From assembly GCF_017591425.1 (NCBI RefSeq), contig NW_024464918.1:8740001-8804000 (forward strand): DNA of 64,000 bases, read 5' to 3'. The position numbers were made by a program, and so were the translations under genes. Origin of the DNA: Ochotona curzoniae (taxonomy: Eukaryota > Chordata > Mammalia > Lagomorpha > Ochotonidae). Below the pieces are notes generated by a model. It had not been told where the DNA came from. It did no database searches and saw nothing but the letters and a program-made list of their open reading frames with translations. Positions 12,083-24,239 of this stretch are shown here, one piece after another (position 1 is the first letter of the stretch; each line of letters begins with the position of its first letter).

Positions 12083-14095
12083 GAGTCCATCCCTGCAAGC
12101 CTGTTGGTTCTTCATCAAACCGGATCACAAAAACTCTTGAGACCTCATATTTGAGAGCACCTGTGTTACATTTACATTGAAGTCAATTTGAAACGGTTTT
12201 CACCTGTTACCTGTATTGCTCAGTTTTAAACTCAGATCAGGGGCAAAGATTTCCTCCTTCCGTCCGTGACCATTTCATCATCCACTCCAATATGAAGCCT
12301 ACATTTGGGATCAGAATTATTTTTAAACAGTCTAGGAAAGAAAGAAGAAATGGTGGGAGACAGGGACATTTTAAAATTCGTCTAGAGACAATATTCATTT
12401 AAAAGCAGAGTCTCAGGAAACTCCTGGCTCGCCCAGGTGTGTCAGCTTCTGCTCTGAAGCTACATTTTGTGTTTCAAAAGCAGTTGGGGAGCAAGTTCTC
12501 TCATGCCACTGAGCACTCCTCCCATTGACAATTTTGACCTTTATTAATTCAGGTCTACTCCAACAGCGCCACTGATCTGTCCATACTGACACCTTGTCAC
12601 ACTCTGATTTTACAGGAAGAATGGGGAAAGAGATCATAGGCCATCCCCCTCGTTGACACGGTACCAAAGAAACGATAATAATAACCAAAAGTCTGGGATC
12701 AGCCTCACTCCCTTGCTCTGTTTAAACACGGCCTGAGTTGAAGTTACACCGAGGACTACGCGTGTCCTCCAGAGTTCTCCAGATGAATACCAGACTGAAG
12801 ATGGAAATAGCTCCCCCGTTCATATGCTTATATAAATTGGTTTTCACGAGTAAATTTCGTGCTCTGCCCTTTTTGATTGAAATATGTCCCTTGTTGCAGG
12901 AAAATGCAATAAAGCAAGGCAGCATGTTTTTTAATCTGCGGAAAGTTGAAAAGGTTATATGCTGCGTGCGAGTTTTCTATTCTTGAAATACACATGCACA
13001 TTCCATGAAACAAAACAACCACCAAAACAAAAATATATAAATAAAATAAAAAAAAAAACTTCAGCATAACTTAACAGATCCCTGTGTCTCTGAATATCCC
13101 ACACCATAGATTTCTGGAAAATAATGTACAAAAGTTACTACGGAGGCAAACAGCAATTTGTTTTTGTAAATTTCAACTGACAAACATGACCTTAAGTTTT
13201 TTCTTTGCAGAGGAAGTAAAAGAGAGGTGTAAATCCTTTGAGATTAAGTTATTACACTATAGCATTCAAGTTCAGTCAAGTTGAACCAACAATGTAAAAT
13301 GAATCTTGTTGCCACTTGAATAGTTGGTGTCACCCTGATTGCACTTGACTGGCCACAATTAGTATGGGGCAGATATTCCTACTGGATTGTATTATCATTT
13401 GGGTAAGGATTGCTAATTATTTTATACTGTTTATTTTTTGATCATCAATTGATTTTAACCATTTTTTTTTCTTTGAAGTAAACCACATACAGAAGACTAA
13501 AATACAGCCCATGCAATGATAGAATTTCTCTATATGGGGCAAAACAGGTTTCAAAGTAATTGTAAAAGCAGATTCAAAAATGTTAAGGGAAGTTAAAAAG
13601 AACTCCGTCATTCAGTAGATGATGTAACCATCAGAGAAAGTAAGTTGTGCCAGAGCAGGAAAGGAGCAAAGTCAAGTTCTCCTAATGGGGGACCTCTTTC
13701 CATGCCTTCCATGCCATCCTTTATAAAGCAAATCTGACATCACTGCACTTGTCACAGAAGCAAGCAAATGTCTAGTTTAGTCCCACTTTCACAAAATTTT
13801 TCTGATATCCATTGAAAAGTCTCCCTTTTCAGCAAGCCTTTTTGTTTTTTCTCTCTTTAATGAGTAGGTCTTAGCAATGAAAATACAAAGATTTGCATAT
13901 TAAAAGCTAAAGGATTGAGTTAGGAAGCAGAGACCACCACATTTTAAAAACTTTCCTTTCTTCAGCCCCACAGGCATGCAACATCAGAGCTCTAATACAT
14001 GCCCAACTCCTCTGTTTCTGATCCTATTGTGAGTATGGGAACACAACAAAATATAGCCCAGATATTGATTCCTCGTCAAAATTATGGTAAATCAG
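12083..14095. other. Single-copy DNA upstream of the promoter-like patch
   Basis: Moderately GC-richer up to about 12.8 kb with scattered CpGs (for example ACGCGTG near 12758), then AT-rich. I see no supported exon or repeat. Confidence 0.4.
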
Positions 14096-14232
14096 GATGG
14101 AGTGTCAGGCTCCTGGCTCATCTCTGGCTGCTATGGCCTCTTAGGGAGTAAACCAGTGAGTGGAAGATGTTTCACAGTGCCTTTCTATTCTCTCTGTCAC
14201 TTTGCCATTAAAAACAAATAAAACTTAAGAGA
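14096..14232 (+). mobile_element. C-type SINE, 5'-truncated, plus strand
   Basis: It retains 'ggctcctggctcatctctggctg', 'agggagtaaaccagtgagtggaagat' and 'ctctgtcactttgcc', followed by an A-rich tail. This is the 3' half of an older C SINE. Confidence 0.75.
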
Positions 14233-16439
14233 AAAGGAGCATAACGCCCCTGCTTAATATGTCATTACAAACAGCACAGTAAAATTCTCCCAAGTTTAAG
14301 AAACCGTCCTTTTGGACATTTTTAAGATAGTTATACCTTTAAAACCCTTAGATTCACAGGAATAAAGAATGTTTGCTATGTTGATAAACTTCCTTAAAGT
14401 TATTTAAACCTCACACATGTTCATTTTCAACAGATATAGGCTATCACTGAAAATCTCTTGGCAAACTCTGTCCTGGATATATATCAAGTACGATAATAGC
14501 AAAATCAGAAATACAACCCTGGTTGCCAAGCATTCATCTTTATTTGTAATTCTCATATCTCCAAATAAGCCTTTTTCCCCTTTCTAAAGCTATATTATGC
14601 TAGATGGTTTTTTATTTGCTTTTCTTCTAAGAAATACGTCAAATGCATAAGAAATCCAATGTGGAGATCTACAGAATAAAAAATTTCATGATTCTCTCTT
14701 CAAACCATATGATTCCCTAAACTTATCCAAAAATTCAGATACATCAATCTACTCTTCAAAAATCACAAAAACAAGAAAGTATACAATAAAATCCATATTC
14801 CTGCTTTCTCTTCAGATTATTCATTATCTTTTAATTACTGTGTGCAATAGGGTAATAAGCAAGAATTTTCTTTAAGTAATTCATGAAAGCTGCCCATAGA
14901 TCATCTAAGCTATCAGTCCTTCCCTCAGTTCCATACTCTGCCCTTTAGCATGCAGCTGAACTTGACATTAATAATAATGTCTAATTAATGGATACCTATC
15001 CATTTCACGGAAGAAAGTTGAATGGCACACTGCCAGGGTTCCAGCGGTGCCCCTTTAGAACATGGAAAACTCATTTCCATTTTTCACTGCCATAGTCAAA
15101 AAATATTTCCAGCAGTATCCTATCATGCTCAGTGGAAATTTCACATAGAAATTTTCTCAGCAAATAAAATCAGAAACAAGAATAATTTGTAGTGTACCTT
15201 GCAAATACATGGAAAAAACTCCCTCATTACTGACTTCTGGCGAATCATTAAAAACATTTTATACTACATCAAATAAATGTTACTGTCAAATTTCTTACCC
15301 AGCTTTCTCCACAGATTTTCGGTATAGGATAATCAGGCGTTAATATTAATACAGTTCATTGGGGGACAAAAGGAAAATAATGAAGTCGTATGGATGTAAT
15401 TGACATTGCTGTGGAGATGAAGAAAGTTACAGAATGAGGTATGTATTCATTCTATCACAAAGCTATCATTTTGGAAGAATCTATTCTTCAGGTAAAATGC
15501 AATATTGCCTTTTTTTATTAACAAAAACTGGTTTTATTTGTCTTACAAAAAAGTGCAGAAAAATAAACAGTGATCAATCCTGAATTAATCAGAATTCCCA
15601 CTCAAAAATATTTAAGAGTCAACTTTATAATCTACTTTATGAGCTGTGTAAACTGAATATTCTAACTTGCTTCTGAAGCACATATTAGTGGCAGCAAAGA
15701 TATTATGTCACATATACGTGGAGATCTCATTTGGCTCAGACAGATAGGAATATCAAAATCCCAGGAAGATCCAAGAAACACCGTATAATCCATTCATTTT
15801 AACAGCAAAAGTGGGTGCTAAAATGTAAGCAACTTGTACAATCTGACTTAGCTCCTAAAACATAGTACTGAGACAACTTGATCCAAATTGAAAACCTATG
15901 GACAATGTGCTTCCATGGCTCTGGCACTCTTGACCTCCCTAGTACCTGCTTATCTTCTGTCTTCCCGTGGACAGACTCTGAGGACAGGGATCCCCTGAGA
16001 ATAGCCCAGGTATGTCTCTGTGCATCAGGACAGTGAAGATGCTAATGTTGAGCTGCTTTGTATTTCTAATGTGTGTACTTTGGAGAGTTCCCAGAGAGGT
16101 GAAGCTCAGCAGTAATGGAATGTGGGCAGAGAAGCCAGGGAAAGGTGAGTAACTGCAGCTTTGCAAGTGTGCCCAGGTTAGTCGTTGCATGTCTCTAAGG
16201 ATAACTTATATTGTTGGGGAAGCTGGGACATAGGTCTTCAGCTTAATGGATGAACTTCAGGGTAATGACCATTTGCTCCTCTTGGAGTTTTGATGGACTG
16301 GATTGCTACATGGACTTGAGATTTGCTATTTCTAGTGACCCTGTTATCAACAAGCTTGGTTAATAAAGACTCCTTAATAAATCCTAGACTTGCCTGGCTT
16401 GGTCTCGCTTATACCCTTCATCAAAACCACGCCTCTCTA
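14233..16439. other. Single-copy DNA, no gene seen
   Basis: AT-rich sequence. Around 15.95-16.15 kb two good plus-strand donors (GTATGT and GTGAGT) occur without convincing acceptors or open exons. Confidence 0.4.
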
Positions 16440-16535
16440 TTACAGCTAAACACCAAGCCAACATTTCCTCTTCTGCAGATTAAGATGATAATAACCTCAA
16501 TAGGAGACAAATTCTTGATGGTTAAGTGAGAATAC
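16440..16535 (+). mobile_element. MIR fragment, plus strand
   Basis: 'tttcctcttctgcagattaagatgataataacctc...gttaagtgagaata' follows the MIR 3' pattern (cctcatctgtaaaatgggataataat...taaatgagataat). Short and diverged. Confidence 0.45.
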
Positions 16536-17360
16536 TGAGATCACACAATTTAGGAATATTCTAATTACACAGAGCTACCAAGAGAACTTTGTCTGCTCAG
16601 TAGGAATGTTAAGGTGACACAGTATCCACCAGACTCAACAATATTTAGCTTCCAGTGCTTTTACTCAGCAATATACAAAAAATACGTGAGTGCTCCTTTA
16701 AAACAGATGGATCTCTGATATCAGCCTGACTTGTGATTTTCATAATTGTAGAATGTAAAATACGGTGGGGAAAACCTCCCAGGTACAACACACAATTTCT
16801 AGTGCACTAAATCCCATGCAACAAAAAAGAAGCTGGCATGGTCAGTACTTCAATTATCCTGGCCACTGCTGACCCCAGTGATTTTGAAATCTTTATGGAT
16901 AAAAACTCAGGCACTGGAGGATAGGGGAGACACAGTGACAGTTAAAAGCAGCTGTGTGGTTTCTAACTCTCAAGTGTCAGAAACTTCAATACCTTCCTTC
17001 TGTAGGCAGAAGGTGCCTTTGTTCTGCCAACGCGATCTGAGGGAGCCTTTCAGGTATGCAAGTATAAGCAAATACTCTTTTAGGAAGTGGGGACGTGGCT
17101 CTAGAGAAGGAAATCTGTCTTATGACTGAGGACATACAAGTTGTCTGCTTGGACTGTTTGAAGCAGAGACTGCCTGGATGCCTTCCTTTCCGTAATTGAG
17201 GCTCAGTTCCAACAGTGAGAAGGCTGCATCCTACAAAGATGAATGAAAACTCATAATCATCTGGGCCCAAATGACATTTACTTCAATATTTACTTCTATT
17301 CAATATCCACTTCATTCATCTAATAGCTGTCTTTGTTACTTCATTCTATTTCCTGAGTAG

Positions 17361-17398
17361 TTTTATTTATTTATTTTTAATTTTTTTTGGTAATTGTA
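17361..17398 (-). repeat. A-rich tail-like tract (T-rich on plus strand)
   Basis: A (TTTA)n/T-run that, read on the minus strand, looks like the poly(A) end of an old retroposed sequence lying to its right. No source element could be named. Confidence 0.4.
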
Positions 17399-17870
17399 AA
17401 AAATATATATTTCATTTCTGAATTCCTTTTGATTCTGCTTTTTCAAATCTTCATGCCATACCTTGTTTAGTCTGACATTTCGTTCATTTTGGTGATCGAA
17501 TCTTTTATTGATATAAACCCTTACGTGTGAGCATTTTCTATTCAGTTTCTCACAATGATGAGACAAGAAGAAGGAGGCAAAGTCAATCTTCTGTTGATGG
17601 TTTCTGCTGAATTTTGTTCATGGTGTTTATTTTCTAGCACACTGGGAGATACTTGAACAGAAATTTATATTTTTTATCTGAAGGAAATTTGAATGATTAA
17701 ACTGTTATTGGCTTTGTTCAAATACTCTCCATGATTCAGTATCATTTTTCATGTGCCAAGGGTAACTATTGACTTGGTTTGCTTTAGTTTTACCAAATTT
17801 CATTTCAAAACTCTATGAGAGGCAAGATCAAGTCTTAGATCTGTCCAGAAGGATCAAAAAATATACTTAC

Positions 17871-18051
17871 AATTCTCAAGCTTTGTTCAGCTTTGTTTAA
17901 TTTCAGTCTAACTTTTGTCCTTTGAAGACACCACTCATGCCATTGATCACAGTGGCACAGTAATAATATTGTTTTATCAGGCAGGTCCTTCCAGATTTCT
18001 TTAGGAAGATCTCTTGGAGTATCTGCCTCAGGAATTTCTGTTAGAGTAAAT
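17871..18051 (-). CDS. Candidate coding exon or pseudogene fragment, minus strand, unrecognised
   Basis: On the minus strand this segment is open for about 60 codons. It starts FTLTEIPEADTPRDL, continues through KEIWKDLPDKTILLLCHC, and ends AEQSLRI at a near-perfect donor, GTAAGTAT. Two acceptors are possible (exon start 18051 or 18037). The first has a poor pyrimidine tract, the second a moderate one. The frame is closed by TAG upstream and TAA downstream. The composition is protein-like (charged helix, Cys/His/Trp cluster), but I recognise no family. It ends in phase 0, and I found no clear partner exon. An A-rich tail at 17361-17398 on the same strand makes a decayed retropseudogene an equal possibility. 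Confidence 0.25.
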
Positions 18052-18132
18052 CTGGCATATTTTTTTTTCCATTGGAAAAAATACTATCTAGACTCTGAGA
18101 TTTGAACATATTTTTAAAGAGTCGGTGAGAAG

Positions 18133-18212
18133 TGAGTAGAATTGATAGGTTCATGTTCTGAGTTATTTCCTTTGAGTAGAATTGATAGGTTCATGTTCTG
18201 GGTTATTTCCTT
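18133..18212 (+). repeat. 40-bp perfect-length tandem duplication
   Basis: Units 18133-18172 and 18173-18212 both read tgagtagaattgataggttc onward and differ at one base (A versus G at unit position 29). The duplication is head to tail with no spacer. Confidence 0.95.
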
Positions 18213-20190
18213 ACATTCAAGTAGCCTACCTTAATCTCCTTACCCACAGAGGCCCTAACTTCTTTTCTGTTAACTGGTGAACTGCAATAGGGCTCCAGCT
18301 GTCTACTCAGAGCGGGAAGACACACCTTCAGAAGGGCACAGTGTGTTGTGAAACACTGGAAACTGAATGGCCTTCAATAGTAGAGACCCTTCCTTCTCCT
18401 GAAGACCTCATGAAAAAGAAACAAACAAGGGAATTCCTCCCTTGTATTAAACTCTGTACTATATGACCTTGTTAAGCTGCCATCCTACATCCCAATGTGT
18501 GACCTTCATTTTCAGGGACAAAATCCTGAATCCCCATGGTAAGAAAATCTTCTACCAAAAACCTCTCTCTTCTTTGAAGTGAAGATAGCATCTGAAATTA
18601 AAATATAAAACCAGTACCTAAGGGAAGAAAAAGAAAAAACATACAGAGAAGGTGGCGGGGATGGGGAGTACCTAGGTATAATGAGCTTAAATGTGACAAT
18701 AACTGAAAAAAAAGTCTGCTTTATTTTGGGGGCTGGGGCAATTGTAATTATCCAGTAAGATAAAAGCTGTTGAATTTGTGGCAATGGAAATATTAAGACA
18801 AATTAAACACGAAGCTTATCTCTGCTCTGTGCTATCAATATTTTATACTAAACATCTGTTCCTTGTATCTCATCTCAGAAATACTTCTACACTTTATCAG
18901 TGCAAGCACAGCTTTTCAAAGCAAATTAAGCTAAACCATTTTCACTTAATCACCAATTGATCACAACATGCGGAATGTCACATATTGATCTCTAAGAGGC
19001 CCAATTCTTCCCAATGCAGAAAAGCATATTGGAGGAAACACTTGATTTGCAATCAGAGTAGACTGGTTAGGCTTACACTTCTGACATATTTTAAGCAGGA
19101 AGTATTTCAGTGATTAAAAGGATAAAACAACACGTATTTTTCAATGAGAGGTGAAAAACGGGCAATTTTCAGTGTTGAGTTCACAGAGCATTGGAGCTTC
19201 CGGAGACCTCAGAGACCCTGTAAGCTTTCCGAAGGCTTGGAGAGGATTGCCAAGGAGAAGATGGGCATTCTTGTTGTGTACACCACCACAGCCGTAATAG
19301 CGGGGCACACTGGAGAATCAGGAGCACAGAGACATTCTTTCTTCCTGAAACTCGATCAAGGGCCATTACTCTGAATTAGGTGGGTCTCACTCATGCAGAT
19401 TTCTTGCCAATCTCTGATTTTGTCCAAGAGCTGTGCATGTAAATGTCTACAGGACCTGACAATTAAATGAATGAAGAGGCATGTGATGGTCCATGTTGTA
19501 TGGGGCAATGTCATTCACCTTTAGCTGAATGCTGTACCTTGAGACATCTGGGGACCATTGATTTGCACACTTTGTCATTTTTCAAAACAGGCTTTAAAAA
19601 AAAATAAAAAGTTTATTTAACATCTCATTGATTGTTACATTGCAATAGTATATGTGGCACAAAGTAAATGCTGATCAAATTTAGCTTTGACCATCACTTT
19701 TAAAATTTGTCATCTATTCTCCAGTTCCTAAACAGAAAATAGTAATAAGAGATCAATAATGCGGATGCATTTATTTTAGAACCTAAACTCCCAGCTCAGG
19801 GCGCCTCCCAGTCCTTGCGTGCCTGGGCTGCCTGCTTTTATACACTGTCATTCCTATCACAGAAAAATCTCTACGATCTGAACATCTTAAGCCATGCAGT
19901 CTGTCTATTCCATCCTCAAGCTTTTGAGATATGCATATAGAAGTGTACTTTATGTCTATACTTCTAGATTTCCATTAGGGACACTTGTAATGAGGTCACG
20001 GTCCCTGAGTTTTTGTAGCCTCAGGAAGCCCAGGTGTCTTTGGTAGCAACTGGCGATGTTTTCATCTCAGAAATAAGAATACAAGGGGACCAGCCATTAG
20101 ATGGCTGAACAACCGATCACTTCCAGCATGGAAAGTCAGCTAGTAGGATTTCTTATCTCCACCCTTTCCTTAGGAATGTTTGGAGGCAGT
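18213..20190. other. Single-copy DNA with a MIR remnant
   Basis: A strong minus-strand acceptor (TTTTATATTTTAATTTCAG, exon side from about 18595) leads into a 39-codon open frame without a good donor. I could not link it to another exon. Nothing else is supported apart from the MIR listed separately. Confidence 0.35.
19020..19110 (+). mobile_element. MIR fragment, plus strand
   Basis: 'agcatattggaggaaacacttgatttgcaatcagagtagactggttaggcttacacttctgac' follows the MIR core (gagcatggactctggagtcagacagacctgggttcaaatccc). Diverged. Confidence 0.45.
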
Positions 20191-20360
20191 AAATGTTTTT
20201 CTGCCTTTAAATTTTATTTGCTCAACTCTTAAAAGATAACTAGAAACACAAAGTGGACTGTGATTGAGTTTCTGCTTTGCATGCCCATTTAATTGTCTGC
20301 CAATATTCCTATCACCCAGCCACTTGATGAGTCAGAGGAAATTTCAGAACTTATTTCACA
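20190..20360. promoter_or_regulatory. Candidate conserved non-coding element
   Basis: Unique, repeat-free block with clustered factor-type motifs: TTTGCATG (octamer-like, about 20277), TTTAATTG (homeodomain core), ATGAGTCAG (AP-1-like, about 20326). This is an inference from motif density only. Conservation cannot be seen from one sequence. Confidence 0.2.
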
Positions 20361-20939
20361 AATTTCTGCCATTTCTACTGCACAGACCTGGATCTCAGGG
20401 AACGAGAGGGAGAGAGTGAGCAAGCCTTTCGAACTGTGAGGTTACAGATCTATTACTCATTTTACTGCAAGACCCAGGGAATCTGTCTGTGCTCAGAGTT
20501 CCAACTAACTTCAAAGGGAGACTTGTGATCACAGAAACTCGATGAAATAATGGAACAAGGATAAAATTGGCCCTGTGTGAATTAGATTGCAAAGGCAGGA
20601 ACCTAGGTTCATTTACCTAAGAAGCTAATGTTTAAATTAAAATCTTTCTGTGTCCTCTGTAGTTTTCTAAGCATCCAGATTTGGTACCAGTGACTAGCCC
20701 AGAGAAAGTAACAAAGAAATTATGGTGAGATAAAACAAAATTGAACAGTATTTCTTCTACTCTTTTCAAATGATTGCCCTTACATATGCACTTTTTTTTT
20801 TCAGAGCTAGATAGAAGTGACAATTAGAGCATGATTTTTCTTTCCTTTGGCCCTGAAGGGATCTAGCAAGAGACTTTAGTATTTTTCTCTTTGTAAAATA
20901 AAGCCTGGCTTTGAAGCAGGATCTCTGAGAGGAGGCACT

Positions 20940-21160
20940 GCCAACGTCCTTTGATGAATCAGTCTGTGTGAAGGAGAAAGGAAGAAGGAGAAGCGAGCAG
21001 TGGATTGATTGCAGCTAATGTGCCTCTCATTGCATGCCCTTTTAATCTTCCTTGAATGGCCACGGATAATCAAGAGGTCAATCATGAAGCCATCAAGGGG
21101 TCCTTGTCGCAGGGCAGTTTCCAAACTATTGAAGCCTTCACTCAAATAAGTCATTTAAAG
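20940..21160. promoter_or_regulatory. Candidate conserved non-coding element
   Basis: Repeat-free block with TGGATTGATTG (PBX/HOX-like), GCTAATGTG, CATTGCATGC, GGATAATCAA and GTCAATCATG motifs close together. A minus-strand open frame covers it (92 codons) but has no splice or promoter context and no recognisable domain. I think an enhancer-like element is more likely than a gene. Speculative. Confidence 0.2.
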
Positions 21161-22510
21161 CAGTTAGAGGTGGGTAACAGAGGGATGCAGGGCGGGGGGC
21201 GGCGGGGAGAGGCATGAGAAAATTCTAACTTGGAGAGGAGCTGTGAGCCAGATGTGGCAGTATCTCCAGGCAGTACATGCATAAATCACTCTACCATGAC
21301 TTTCATTAATTCATGAACAAACAAATGAATGCCATGCCTTTTGCAAAAGAGAGCAGGTATGTAAGTCAGTAGGGGTTAAAAAAAAAAAGAAAGAAAGAAA
21401 AGTCGCCCAGAAGACAAAAAGAGAAAACTCAATTGTGGTTAAGAAACAGCAGAGTTACAAGTTGTAACCTCTGTTGGCTGACACTGCGGTGGCAGTTCTG
21501 GAAGTTGTGCTAAATGTCCCCTTAGGGAATTTATGCCTCTGGGGATTCTCTGTCAAAAAGAAAAGAGCCAAAAAAAAAAAAAAAATAGTGTTCAGGGGCT
21601 GAGGAAGAAGTGCTTCTATTAGGAAGCCATAATACCTGTGAAGTTGGCCCAGTGTTGGGCTGCCAGCTTGCTGCCCTAGGTGGGAGCACTTGGCAAATTC
21701 AATCCTGCTAGCCTAGAAGGAAAAAGCCAACTCCAAGAGCATCTCTGACTTCAGATGTCAGCCCCTTCTAAATTTTGGATGAGGTGTCAAATGAAATTTG
21801 ACAGTTAACTGATAGGTTCAAATTCTCACAGGGCACTCTATCCCTGAGGACATGGAAAAACTAATTCACTGCTGGGCCGGCAAATTTTCAGCAATCCCTA
21901 TCATTCCAGATTCAGTTTGATGTGCAACCAACTGTGTCTTTTTTTTTCCTGGTGGAACACAGTCCCTCTCATTAAAGACAGACCCTTTTGTGACAATGAG
22001 CAACGATTTTAAAAACACCGGTCATTCCCAAAGTCGTCAGATGTTCTACAATTTATTGATTTATTGGCAAAGTTGAGAATTACCTTTCTTATTGGAATCA
22101 CTGACGCCAAGGGGTGTTTGTAAAAGACGTGATGTTTCAGTGTCACTTTGGTGTCATCTCATGAGTAGTCTCTCAATCAAAACACCTCAAAAAATTTAAA
22201 CTGTAAAACTTAGGAGGAATGAAAAATACTCAAAATTAACATCTCATTACTAACCCTGTGTGCTCTACCTTTCGATCAGAGATGAGTTCATACCCTCCTA
22301 TCTGTAGCATGTCATAATCTTCAAGTCTCATCCAAACTTGAAGCTAAGTATGAATACAGCCTCAATATCAACCTGCACTTGCATGCTCTGTCTGCGCCTT
22401 GTCACAGAGTGCTTTCTGGTCGCACTGAGGCTCAGTTTATAACAAGTACTTCTGCAGCAAGCATCAAATAACAGCATTATTTGGATTTCCATTCTCTTGC
22501 TTCTAAAATA

Positions 22511-22532
22511 TGGGTAAGAATTGGGTAAGAAT
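22511..22532 (+). repeat. 11-bp tandem duplication (tgggtaagaat x2)
   Basis: Two exact adjacent copies. Confidence 0.9.
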
Positions 22533-22636
22533 TATAGAACGTCTGAATATTTCCTTTATCTTTTCTGTGGTTTCATTTTTTGTTAGCTACAAGAGTTTAA
22601 AAATAACAAGGGGGAGGTTTAAACATAAACAATTGA

Positions 22637-22977
22637 TAAGAGATTTATTTATTTATTTTGAAAGAAAATGAGAGAGAGAGAGAGAGAATGAAAGAGGGAG
22701 AGAGAGAGAGCGAGCGAGAGAGCTGCCTGCCATTTGTTGGTTCAACTCCCACATGGGCACAATGGCCAGCACTAAGCCTGCTAAAGCCAGGAGCAGGAGC
22801 TCTATCTGAGTATTGCATATGGGATGGCGGGAGCCCAAACACTTGCACCAAACTCTGCTGCAGGGAACTAGATCAGAAGTGGAACAGCAGGCACACAAAC
22901 TGATGTCCATAAGGGATGCTGCCATATAGAATGTCACCATTGGGGATAGCAGCTTTACCTGTTGTACCACAATGCCA
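22637..22977 (-). mobile_element. C-type SINE, minus strand, older copy
   Basis: Reversed tail 'agatttatttatttattttgaaag', a GA-rich stretch (about 22672-22722), and reversed body 'aggagcaggagct...acacaaactgatgtccata' to 'cctgttgtaccacaatgcc'. This order is that of a reversed C SINE. The open frames over it are repeat artefacts. Confidence 0.85.
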
Positions 22978-24239
22978 GATTCAATGACAAATAATGTTTT
23001 AGAATGAGCACCTTCTCAGTAGTTTGCAAAGGTCTCATTCTCTCCCATTCTATCCTACCTGGGACAGAAGCATCCCTTTATTTATGGCATCTACACCACA
23101 TAAGCACTTGCATGTAATACTTGTTGCAGCATTTTAAAAAGTAGTTTTTATGTTTTATGAATGCTTGATAGATGCAGTCAACACATTCTTAAATGCACAT
23201 ACATATACATATATGTGTGTATGTTCAGTCTATTTCTGATAAGATGACTATGATGTATGAAAATAAGAAATGAATGAATCATGTGATTTCTGACTTAAAT
23301 CAATGATTCCATAAAATGATAGCTTATTTAATGAAAATTAGTATAAACCTAATGATTCCAACAACCATGCTCACAACACAGCACAGCTTGTAGTCTATAA
23401 ACTAACTACTTCAAATACAATCCAGAACATATTACCAGAGTATCACATTGTTGGAATAGTTTTTATACCAAAACCTCCCGGCTCTAGTTTGGTTTTCTGA
23501 CCTTTCTTTGAGATGGCATATGGACACAAAGCCCTAAGTTTATTTTCTGACTTTACCCCATGTTTTAAAGATGGAAAACATGCCCTAATCTCTTCCTAAG
23601 ACTGGATCCCTCAGTCTGAAAAAATGCCACAAAGGATAAGCAACAATAGTTTTCTGGAAGAAGATAGAATAACGTGTTTTCTACCTTGTTCTACAGTGAA
23701 AGAGAGAAAAAAAAAAAAGCCAGGACAATGGGAGTTTAATTTCATTATTAAACAGCAAATACAAAACCAACAAAATAAAACCCTACACCTCTGGGCTGTA
23801 GGGTTCCTGTGTACAAATTACTTTGTTAGAGTCTTTTATTTCAGATTTCCTCAGTCTGTATAGTTTGTAAGATGGGTCAAAGATGCCCAGGACCATGGGG
23901 AGCTCCAGAAACCAAGTGAACTGCCTGGGAGGTAACAGGCAGAAAAGTAAAAGCAGAAAAGTAAAAGCGTAAGTAAGTGAGCTCTTCAGGCAAAAGCAGA
24001 AGACTTTAAACATGAATAAAAGAAACTGTCACAGCTACCAAAAACACAAACCAGCACATACAGAGACATCTCACATCAGGAAAATAAAACATAATTCAAG
24101 TTAATAAATGATCAATGATTTATACGACAATAAAAATATCCTTGTATTTCCACTCTCCCCCAAAATAGATAACCTGCCCCCCCCAATAATTTATATGCCG
24201 CAATCTACACTCCAAGTAGTAAAAAGAGGATGACAGATT
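22978..24239. other. Single-copy DNA, no gene seen
   Basis: AT-rich. Contains a 14-bp direct duplication (agaaaagtaaaagc, 23941-23954 and 23955-23968) and nothing else I can support. Confidence 0.45.

Noticed and set aside
15940..16160. Two good plus-strand splice donors (GTATGT, GTGAGT) near 16.0 and 16.14 kb
   Set aside because: Upstream acceptors are weak and the implied exons are very short or stopped.
18480..18600. Strong minus-strand acceptor leading into a 39-codon open frame
   Set aside because: No good donor and no phase-compatible partner. Could not be tied to 17871-18051.
20876..21154. 92-codon minus-strand open frame
   Set aside because: It looks protein-like at first, but has no splice sites or promoter in a sensible place. 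Motif content fits a non-coding element better.
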